Shown piece by piece: positions 1 to 9,100 of a DNA stretch of 64,000 nucleotides. Source of the stretch: Pisaster brevispinus (taxonomy: Eukaryota > Echinodermata > Asteroidea > Forcipulatida > Asteriidae); assembly GCA_023634235.1 (NCBI GenBank), contig JAMKCF010000004.1, positions 24,002,527 to 24,066,526 on the forward strand, read 5' to 3'. Within the stretch, counting starts at the first letter, position 1, and every line of letters begins with the position of its first letter. The notes beneath the pieces were generated by a model. That model was not told where the DNA came from. It worked only from the letters and a program-made list of their open reading frames with translations, and ran no database searches. The position numbers and the translations under genes were made by a program.

Positions 1-470
1 AACCCTAACCTTCAACCTAACCCTAACCCTCAACCTTACCCTAACCATCAACCTAACCCTAACCCTAACCCTAACCATCAACCTAACCCTAACCCAAATC
101 CTAACCTTCACTCTAACCCTAACCCTCTAACCCTAACACCAACCTAACCCTCAACCTAACCCTAAACCTCACTCTAACCCTCAACCTAAACCTCAACCTA
201 ACCCTTATCCTCAACCTAACCCTAACATCACTCTAACCCTAACCTTCAACCTAACCCTAACCCTCTAACTAACCCTAACCCTCTACCTATACCCTCTCCC
301 TAACCCTAACCCTAACCCTAACCCTAACCCTAACCATCACTCTAACCCTAACCCTCTACCTAACCCTAACCCTCTACCTAACCCTAACCCTCTACCTAAC
401 CCTAACCCTCAACTTAACCCTAACCCTCAACCTAACCCTACCCCTCAACCTAACCCAGGCCCTCAACCTG
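1..470. repeat. Telomeric and variant telomeric repeats (CCCTAA strand)
   Basis: The plus strand is built of CCCTAA units mixed with variants such as CCCTCAACCTAA and CCCTCTAACC. The C-rich strand reading inward from base 1 is the orientation expected at a left chromosome end with the metazoan TTAGGG telomere. The large share of variant units suggests the degenerate inner part of a telomere or subtelomeric drift, not a pristine terminal array. Confidence 0.93.
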
Positions 471-500
471 AGGGTTAGGGTTAGGGCATCGGTTAGGGCA
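471..500. repeat. Short telomere tract in flipped orientation
   Basis: Immediately after the CCCTAA array the sequence switches to GAGGGTTAGGGTTAGGG and then GGTTAGGG, so the two orientations meet head to head with a small CCCTC/GAGGG hairpin at the joint. Confidence 0.8.
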
Positions 501-834
501 AATAGGTTTTTGTGGTTTGGGTAATTGTAATGAGTGTAGCTCAAAAACCCGATTTTAAAAACAGATTTTTCTGACAGAACCCTGAGAACTATGCCCAAAC
601 CCCTACCCGGAAATGTCCAGCCCAGGATATAAAAAAATTGCGACGTCAAACAAATTGACGGGTAAAAATGAGGCAACAACACATAGGGCCTATGCGACTG
701 GAAAAAAGAATGCCACTCAATAAAATATATTTTAAAACAGTTATAAAAGACACTTTTTTCCCATGTGCCTCCTCTATTTTATTTTTAAAACAGATTTTTC
801 TTAGTTGATTTTTTTCCCCCGTTGCATTCTTTTT

Positions 835-1010
835 ATGCATCGCATTTTTTTTTCGCGTCTCAGTATTTTGTTCGTGTCGCATTTTTTTGCGTCTGATTTT
901 TTCCTCCGTCGCTTCTAGTCATTTTGCGTCGCCATTTTTTCCCGTTGCATTTTTTCCTTTTTCTTTTATTGACGTCGCATTTTTTCCGTCGCATTTTTTT
1001 CTTTCTTCTT
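835..1010. repeat. Degenerate CGTCGCATTTTTT tandem repeat
   Basis: A motif close to CGTCGCATTTTTTC recurs about ten times with variable spacing and T-run length. The open frames here come only from the lack of stops in this simple sequence. The rest of 500-1340 holds nothing I recognise. Confidence 0.65.
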
Positions 1011-1362
1011 TTTGTGTGTGTACCTGACAGCCTGAGACTTACCCCCAAACCCACTATCAAACATTTTGAAAATTTCTAATCCCAAAAGGTGTAAAAACTA
1101 CAGTTGAAGTCCAAGCAGTCCATTTATGAATTTTTGTAGAAAAAATATTCATGAGAAAGTGTGACACTAGGCATAAAAGAAAGCTTTTTAATGACATATA
1201 AACAAGTTAGTGATTAGGTTACTCAGAATATTGGATTATCTTAGATGGTTTATTAAATTATTTTGCTTCATAATATTATCACACAGACATTTAAGTAGAC
1301 TCAAATCTACAAGCATATTATGTGTGGCTTCATATGTGTGTATGGTCAAGCTCACACACCAA

Positions 1363-2005
1363 TTCCCATGCTCGGACTCCCGACCCTTCTGTACCAGCCA
1401 ATTCTCTTCGGGAACAGAGCTCCGCCGGGCCCCACGAGGGTCTACCGGGGTTCATCATACGATTTCAAGGTGATATTGAGATGTTACCGTGAATGTCGAT
1501 TAAATTTATAACTAAACTTGACGAACATTACTCCGACCCTGTAACCACCGGGCAGGACTCTCACGCCTCCCATCAGGCCGGGGGCCCTGCGGAGCCCTTG
1601 ACCCCCATTGATCCATGGCCGACACGCTTGCTCTTCCGTGTCCGGACTCCTGACCCGTCTGCTCCAGCCAGTTCTTCGGGAACAGAGCTCCGCCGGGCCC
1701 CACGAGGGTCTACCGGGGTTCATCATACGATTTCAAGGTGATATTGAGATGTTACCGTGAATGTCGATTAAATTTATAACTAAACTTGACGAACATTACT
1801 CCGACCCTGTAACCACCGGGCAGGACTCTCACGCCTCCCATCAGGCCGGGGGCCCTGCGGAGCCCTTGACCCCCATTGATCCATGGCCGACACGCTTGCT
1901 CTTCCGTGTCCGGACTCCTGACCCGTCTGCTCCAGCCAGTTCTTCGGGAACAGAGCTCCGCCGGGCCCCACGAGGGTCTACCGGCGTTTATTATACAATT
2001 TCAGA
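1363..2005. repeat. GC-rich subtelomeric tandem repeat, 268-bp period
   Basis: A GC-rich unit appears as one partial copy (from about 1363), then two full copies repeating at exactly 268 bp (1493 and 1761 are equivalent points and the copies look essentially identical until the last few dozen bases). Each unit holds a short hairpin with a UUCG-type loop (GTTC-TTCGG-GAAC) and a GACACG/CGTGTC inverted pair. A diverged relative lies at 3345-3540. The family is not one I recognise; it could be a satellite or derive from a structured RNA gene. Confidence 0.85.
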
Positions 2006-2342
2006 TACTACTATAGTATAATACATGACTAGCTTGAACTTCAACTTCAATAAAGTAATGGTTTTCCATATATTCTGTGAAGTATGTCCATCGTTTATCA
2101 AACAATATTAATACATTCTTGTCGTGCAGATATTGAGTTTTGTTACTGTTTCCATGGTGCGTTTAAATAGTCATCTTTTTCCTATGGTTACAATTTTTGA
2201 GAATATTTTGGGAAATTTTTGGTTTAATAGTAATCAGGTCTGTACAGCAAGGTCTTTATTTCGACATGTTCGATAGACTTGTCATCACTTTTTATTTTCT
2301 GAATTCAACAGCTGTTTCTTCCAAGGAGCACTCTATTACCAG

Positions 2343-2800
2343 GAATTATTATTAATTATTTATTATTTTATTTTCTATTTTATTTTATTTTATTTATGTA
2401 TTTATTTATTTTAAAAACTTTATTTTAGCTTGTTTTATTTTATTTTATTTTGTTTTATTTTACTTTTTTTAGCTTGTATTATTTAAATTTTATTTTTACT
2501 TTACTTTACTATATTTTATTTTAGCTTAATTAATTTTATTTTATTTTGTTTTATTTTACTTTATTTTATTTTACTTCACATTATTTTATTTTATTTTATT
2601 TTGTTTTACTTTATTTTATTTTACTTTTTTTATTTTACTTTATTTTAGCTTGTTTTTTTTAATTTTACTTTATTTTATTTTATTTTACTTTTTATTATTT
2701 TATTTTATTTTATTTTAGTTTAGTTAAGTTTATTTCGTTTAATTTTATTTTAGTTTATTTAATTTATTTTTTACATTTAAAATTTTTATTTTGTTTGGGT
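2343..2800. repeat. AT-rich (TTTTA)n microsatellite tract
   Basis: About 450 bases of TTTTATTTTA-type pentanucleotide and related units with scattered substitutions. No coding content. Confidence 0.9.
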
Positions 2801-3344
2801 TTTTTTTATTTAAATTTTTTTATTATTTTTTTGGCGCAAATGTTTTTGTTTTTTGTGCGCACCATTTATTTAATTATTTTATTCTTCTTCTTTTATTTTG
2901 GGGAACTTGTAAAAATTATTTGTTGGGGGAGGCGAACGCCCCTCCCGCCCCTATTACAGACCTGCATACAAGGGGTCTTTTCTAAACATCTGCTTGGTCT
3001 TCGTCATCAGTATTGGAGCAGATTACATTCTGCACAGCTCTTCCAACATCAAACGAGGTCCGGTGACGCAGACGGATCCCAGCCTAGGTTTGGAAAAAGC
3101 CCCTGGTGTATCTTAACTTTCTTAAGATCGGCAACACTCCAGCCAAAACATTCACAACTATTTCAGCTCGGAAATGTAACGCCCATTGGTTCGGGAAAAA
3201 GCAACAGGTGGGCTACCCAGTCCGGAGTACAGTCAAATATTTTAAGTATGAATTACATTGCTGAAGTCGGTTTACCCTCAGAAAGCAATTGATTTTGGTA
3301 AAAGTTTATAGTTTAAGGGGACCTACGGTAACTAAATCGACCAC

Positions 3345-3540
3345 TGTACGGGCAGGACTCTCGCACCACCCAGGCCCGGGCCCTCCTGGGTCCTCAACGG
3401 CCCCCATTGCCCCTCGGCCGACACGCTTGCTCTACCGTGCCCGGACTCCTGACCCGTCTGTTCCAGCCAGTTCTTCGGGAACAGAGCCCCGTTGGGCCCC
3501 ACGAGGGTCTACTGGGATTCATTATGCGATTTCTTGACAT
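3345..3540. repeat. Diverged single copy of the 268-bp GC-rich repeat
   Basis: It matches the 1363-2005 unit from the GGCAGGACTCTC segment through the CGACACGCTTGCTCT segment, the TTCTTCGGGAACAGAG hairpin and the GGGCCCCACGAGGGTCTAC segment, with point differences. The stretch 2900-3340 between AT-rich DNA and this copy holds no recognisable gene. Confidence 0.8.
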
Positions 3541-3657
3541 ACCAGACAGTGCAAAAAAACAAACAACATCTTGAACGTCAACTTCCATGAGAAACTAATG
3601 GTTTCCATATCCGTTAGTTAAACCTTGGTTTATCAAACCACTTACAACTTGTGAGAT

Positions 3658-3662
3658 TTTGT

Positions 3663-3697
<35 letters not shown>

Positions 3698-3830
3698 TTC
3701 ATACATTTAACTTTTATTTATTTATTCAATTACTTACTTATTTGTTTATATTATTTACTAATGTATTTTATTATATTGTATTGTTTTATTACTATTATTA
3801 CTATTATTTTATTAATTGTTTTCTATTTTC
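3658..3830. repeat. (TTTA)n microsatellite
   Basis: Perfect TTTA units at the start decay into mixed TTTATT/TTACTA sequence. Confidence 0.9.
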
Positions 3831-4074
3831 TAGGGGGTGCATTTTGGAGCACTTGATCTGTTTAAATAGTGCTTTAAAATTGTAACAAAAGTGTGATCAA
3901 ATCTCATTACATTTTGAAGTATATAGGCCCTACATGCACATAATTGTTTTCTTTTTCGTTTGATAGTATTTTTTAAATTTTGCTTTATTCTTCCTATCCT
4001 TTATTGTGTTATTGCATAGAGGTGGAAAACATAAAAAATATGGTAAACAAAAAAAAGTTACGCTGTGATATGTC

Positions 4075-4395
4075 AGGCGTTCAAGCGCCGCGATTTCGGT
4101 GTTTCCGCCCTGTTCCGATCCGCACACCTTTACCGGCTGCCATATAGTTCCCTTGTGGCATGGCGGCCGACTCACTAGCATGTCCTCCCCTGTCTCGATC
4201 CCTAGCGCCGCGGGCCCTGTCCCTTTAGGGGAGAAACAAGGCTGATCCCAATCACACTGGTGCCAGTCCCAGCAAAATGCCAAGTTCCTATATTGGGGGC
4301 AGACGGTAATCGAACCCAGAACCGGTTGGTTTCTGAGTTGTGAGACAGTCCCGGCACTCGGCCTAGCCCACTGCGCCAAAGTGTCGGTACTTAAT
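4075..4395 (-). repeat. Candidate tRNA-derived SINE-like block
   Basis: On the minus strand a segment reads GGCTAGGCCGAGTGCCGGG and, about 50 bases on, GGTTCTGGGTTCGATTACC. These resemble a pol III A box and B box of a tRNA-like head. It is GC-richer than its surroundings. Only one copy was seen in this window, so assignment as a mobile element rests on the promoter-like boxes. Confidence 0.4.
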
Positions 4396-4660
4396 CTTGG
4401 GGATTTACATTGTATAGAGACTGGAGTCCACATACCGTAGGTATTGATTTCACGAACAGAATTTAAACCCTTAAGTCGTGCTTGAAAGTCCCCAGCTCTT
4501 TTGAGCTAAATAAAACTTATCGGACAAAAAACAGTCAGGCCTGTACTATTAGTTAGGATGGCACATTACCGTTCTTTAGAAAGAAAACAAAAATGCACCA
4601 AAGTCTCCCGTCCTTAAACACGAAAGCTATGAGAGCAGTAAAGAAATGCCATGCATGCTT

Positions 4661-4984
4661 AAAAAGGAGGGAAAATGTCAAAGTCAATTTTGCGATGTAC
4701 TCATTTTCCAATAGATAGAGTCAACATGTGAGTGGAAGGTTATTAAATAGCCCACAATGGCAATTTACACCATTTTTAGTTGACGTGAATATTTTTCCCT
4801 GCGGCGTAACTAAGGTATTTGTTTAGGGGGCACAAGGGGGTGGGCACCATTTTTCTAGGGGGGGGGGCAAGTGCTCCCCGTGCCCCCCTTAGTTACGCCA
4901 CTGTTTTCCCCACTCACAACTAGGACTCTATTTATTGGAAAATGGGTACATCACAAAATTCAATTTGTCATCTCCCTGCCTCTT
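4661..4984. mobile_element. Palindromic foldback element with nested GGCGTAACTAAG hairpin
   Basis: Arms of roughly 75-80 bases (4661-4742 and about 4906-4984) are imperfect reverse complements. The first contains ATTTTCCAATAGATAGAGTC and the second GACTCTATTTATTGGAAAAT. Between them sits a second inverted pair, GGCGTAACTAAG (4803-4814) and CTTAGTTACGCC, flanking G-rich sequence. No coding capacity; MITE-like. Confidence 0.7.
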
Positions 4985-5915
4985 TGATGTATTCCAATTC
5001 GGTGATATTATTTTGAAGCGACAATAGAGTTGAACTCTATGTGAACTCTAAGTTGTGTGCATAATCAGTGAAATACTATCAACGCAATCCACAAGTTTTG
5101 ATTTTGATTTTGATGATGTGTCGTCATTTATTTTTTACAAGCTCAAAGCATTTCAGTTTTGTAAAAGCAAATAAACACTGCAATTTATTTATACAGATTT
5201 TTACTCGTTCGAACGGGTAATTTGACTCATAAAAAACGACTGTCACTTCCCGTAGAGGGACCTGTCGCTCGACGTTGTCTGCCCCCACCCCCGGTGTTGG
5301 TGGACAGAAGAGATACTTAGTTAGCTTAAAATCCAGTTACCGTGTTTTCTAGTTGATATTGTCACAGATAAACCTCATAGATAAACCGTACGCGTGCCAG
5401 CAAGATATAATAGAGTGACCATAACTATACGAGCACGCGGCGGTCACAACATTAAAGGGAAAATGGGCACCTGAAATTTTTCTACAGTTAAATTTCAACT
5501 TTCCTCTGAGCCATAAATGGAAAAGTTTGCATGTCTGTGCTTGAATGATAATACTATTTCAAATGTTGGTCTCAATCTTCTCATAAGATAGTTTAGTACG
5601 AGCACTAGGCTTAAATGAACACAGAATGCCAATTTCTCGCTTGCTTTAAAATCTCCAGCTTATGCTTGCGAGAAACGGGGTACGACTCCCCAGGTACATT
5701 TAATTAACAAGATGACTCCCCGAATTAGTAATAATTTATGATGCATTCGTTCGTCTAAAATGCGGTAAAATTATAACTTAATAATTTTTTTTCAAGATGA
5801 AATGTACTACCCTCACTTAATATTTTAATTGGTGTGAGTCATTTAGTGTTAATCATCTATTTCTTTAAAATTTAGAATAATCTTGATAAATTTTCTTGGA
5901 ATAAGCGAACGTGCC
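4985..5915. other. Unique sequence upstream of SPS copy 1; no gene seen
   Basis: AT-rich sequence without a convincing open frame, repeat or RNA gene. Its right end grades into the copy 1 promoter. Confidence 0.5.
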
Positions 5916-5918
5916 TGG

Positions 5919-5935
5919 AGAATGATGCATTGTGG
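5919..5935 (-). promoter_or_regulatory. Staf/ZNF143-like site upstream of SPS copy 1
   Basis: The plus strand reads AGAATGATGCATTGTGG. Its reverse complement, CCACAATGCATCATTCT, fits the core of the ZNF143/Staf consensus (CCCANNATGCAYY) with one mismatch at the first C. The same 17 bases occur upstream of SPS copy 2 (16865-16881). It lies about 190 bases before the start codon. Function is inferred. Confidence 0.5.
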
Positions 5936-6123
5936 TATATTTCACCACGTACATTGGCTACCGGGGTAACTTTTCCCACACCTTAGCGTGGCAATTTGTG
6001 GCCGTTTTATTCCACAAAAACACCTTAAAATTTCGTTCCACTTCAACACCGTTGGCATGGTAACTAGTTTGTACCCCATAGAATCACATTTTCGATAAAA
6101 ATCGGTGAAATTTGTGAGCTGTA

Positions 6124-9100
6124 ATGGGGTCTCGACGTTCCCCTTTCGATCCAGTTGCCCATGGGTTGGACAAAGATTTCCAGCTAACCAACTACACCTT
6201 CACGGATCCGAGAGGAGTTGGCTGGAAGGTCCCTCAAAAAGACCTCCTTAAACTCCTTGAAGAGTTTAAGGACGATGGAGGCAAGTCGGCGGAAGAGATG
6301 ATGCTGCAACGAACAGAGTTCGGTGAGTTATTTAGTTTCATGGAGTGGTGAATTATTAACTGATAAAAAAAGTGATACAATTTTCTCAAAACTGGGACGA
6401 TGTAAATTTACACAAGTTAAGATAGGTTTAATGTTGGAAGCTAGGGAGCCGCAGTGTACCAGGGAAGTCGCATGTCTTCCCCATTCATCAACACTTGTTT
6501 GGATTTTTGGTAATTTATCCGTCCGTGCGGTGTTTATAAACATCATTGTTGTTGATGTTCAGGACTGCAAATAACTTATCATAAGCTTCATTTTCCAAAT
6601 CACTCGAAAGATATTTTTTTCCTTCTTTTGTTGCAAAATTACCCCCAAATTATGATTTCATAAACAGTACACACATGCATTGAATTGGAACAAATTACCC
6701 AGTCGATCCCAGGCTAGGCTAGTGGTAGTGCTTGCAGCAGCGCAGTGACTGACCAAGCCTGATAAGTTTGGACTAGTTTGCATATTTATGACTAATTTGA
6801 ATACTTAAAGGCAGTGGGCATATTATGGTCAACTATTATAAAAACATGTAAATGTCATAAAATAAAATACTTCAACATTTTCAAGTTTTCAGTGATATTT
6901 TTTTAATTAAATAAACCTAGTCTTCAGTGATATTTTAAAAGTTAAATAAACAAAATTTATGTTAATTTTCACAGGAATTAAATTAAACTAGTAAGGTTAT
7001 CTATATACTAACACTAAGCATTTAGACTCATACTTTGCATGTCAAAAATATATTTGTATATATTTTAGTTTTTATATATATGATTCGGAGTCAAAACAGA
7101 GTCAAATTTTGATTCCCAAAATGTTTGTGGGTTTTGTTTACTTTGTTCAGGAATCGGCAGTGACTGCAGCGTCAAACCTCTCCCACATGGCGGACTTTGC
7201 CTCGTTGAAACCACAGACTTTTTCTATCCATTGGTGGATGATCCTTATGTTATGGTGAGATATAGGTTCAAGATTCGTGCCAAAGTTTTTTAGAAGAAAT
7301 TCACAAAAACTTAAAGTGATATGTTGGAAACTTATTCCAAAAGCATGTTTTCAAAACTTTATTAAACAAAACTGTTGGCAAGAACAAAATTGCTCCATTG
7401 TTTATAGTTAGCCACTGTGTAGAATTTTGAAGTGTTTTTGTCCCGTAAAGATAGTGTCATAGATTTGTAACTACTAAATTAATGACCATAAAAACTTAGT
7501 TGGTGAGAAGTAATTACTGCAGCTGTTGTTAGTATAAACTGTTTTGAGACAGGATTCCCTTTGAAGTAATATGGTTTGGAAATTTTTTTAACCCCAAAAC
7601 ATTTGAGTATGAGAAACAATTTATGCATGAATCGTCTCGGATTTCTGAGAGTTGGTGTCCGCTCGCGAATGCTGCGGCAAGAGATGCAGTTGGTACTCGG
7701 TCAACTTGGAATGATTAGACGTTCTTGTGAAAATACAGTGACAGTTTTGTTCCCGTTTTCTCAGCAAGTATTCAGCTGAAACTTTTACATGTGACTTTTA
7801 TTGTGTCCTTCTTGATAAACTTGCTTATAAATTAGCATTTTATGCTGACAAAAACTAGTTTATGAACCTACCTTATGCAAGATTTTAGGAATTTGTATGG
7901 TTTTTTTTTGCCCAATTGACTTTTGTTTCTCAGTTTAACAGGTATTGATCTCTAGTGATGATATCAAAGAAGGGTATAATTTGATTGCTTATACCAATTT
8001 TCTCTTCCATTAGGGGCAAATAGCATGTGCCAATGTACTGAGTGACGTGTATGCCATGGGTGTCCTTGAATGTGACAACATGTTGATGCTGCTTGGCGTA
8101 CCTCAGCGGTTCAGTGACAAAGAGCGTGAGGTTATAATACCCCTCATGATGCGAGGCTTCAGGGTAGGTACCTCTTGAATAAAGGCTTAACAGTAAAGGT
8201 TGATACTTCATTCTTGTACGGGCAGGACAGTTTGTCTTTGGTAAAGTGCACTTCTATGAGGGAAATTTCTACTGGAACAATTCAAGGGACACCAGAGCAA
8301 TGACCAGGGGCATGAAGGCAATGACCAGGGACATCAATGCAATGACCAGGGGCATGGCGGCAATGACTAGGGGGCATTAAGGCAATGACCAGGGGCATGG
8401 AGGCAATGACCAGGGGCATCAAGGCAATGACCAGGGGTATGGAGGCAATGACCAGGGGCATGGAGGCGGTGACCAGGGGCATCAAGGCAATGACCAGGGG
8501 CATCAAGGCAATGACCAGGGGGCATCAAAGCAATGACCAGGGGGCATCAAAGCAATGACCAGGAGCATCAAGGCAATGACCAGGGGTATGGAGGCAATGA
8601 CCAGGGGCATGGAGGCAATGACCATGGACTCGGAGGCAATGACCAGGGGCATGGAGGCAATGACCAGGGGCATGGAGGCAATGACCATGGACTCGGAGGC
8701 AATGACCAGGGGCATGGAGGCGGTGACCAGGGGGTATGGAGGCAGTGATCAATTATTTAAGGGCATGAAGGCAGTGACTTAGGGCATGGTGTCAATGACT
8801 AGAGGCATCAAGGCAATGACCAGGGGCATGAAGGCAGTTGCCTCTGCTGCCTCTGTATTAGTCTGCAGCTTCAGATAATATTAGAGAAACAAAATAACTT
8901 GAAAGCTTTTTGATCAGATTTCCGTGATGCTAAACTTAACTGATAACGTAAATTTTATTGCAGGATATGGCAAACATGGCTGGAACCAAGGTCCGGGGAG
9001 GTCAAACAGTTCTCAACCCTTGGTGTACCATCGGGGGAACTGCTACAAGTGTGTGTCCTGGGACTAGTATTGTCTGGTGAGTTGAACAGTTCAGCGTATT

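Noticed and set aside
1..500. Open frame across the telomere repeats
   Set aside because: It is a translation of CCCTAA-type repeats on the minus strand.
2795..3292. 165-codon open frame
   Set aside because: The first third is T-rich microsatellite translated as Phe/Leu/Ile, and the rest has no family similarity or splice support.
3930..4433. 167-codon minus-strand open frame
   Set aside because: It overlaps a GC-rich SINE-like block with pol III-like boxes and shows no domain or conserved motif.
8282..8782. Several 70-75-residue open frames on both strands
   Set aside because: They are all read-throughs of the stop-free 21-bp minisatellite and encode only short peptide repeats.
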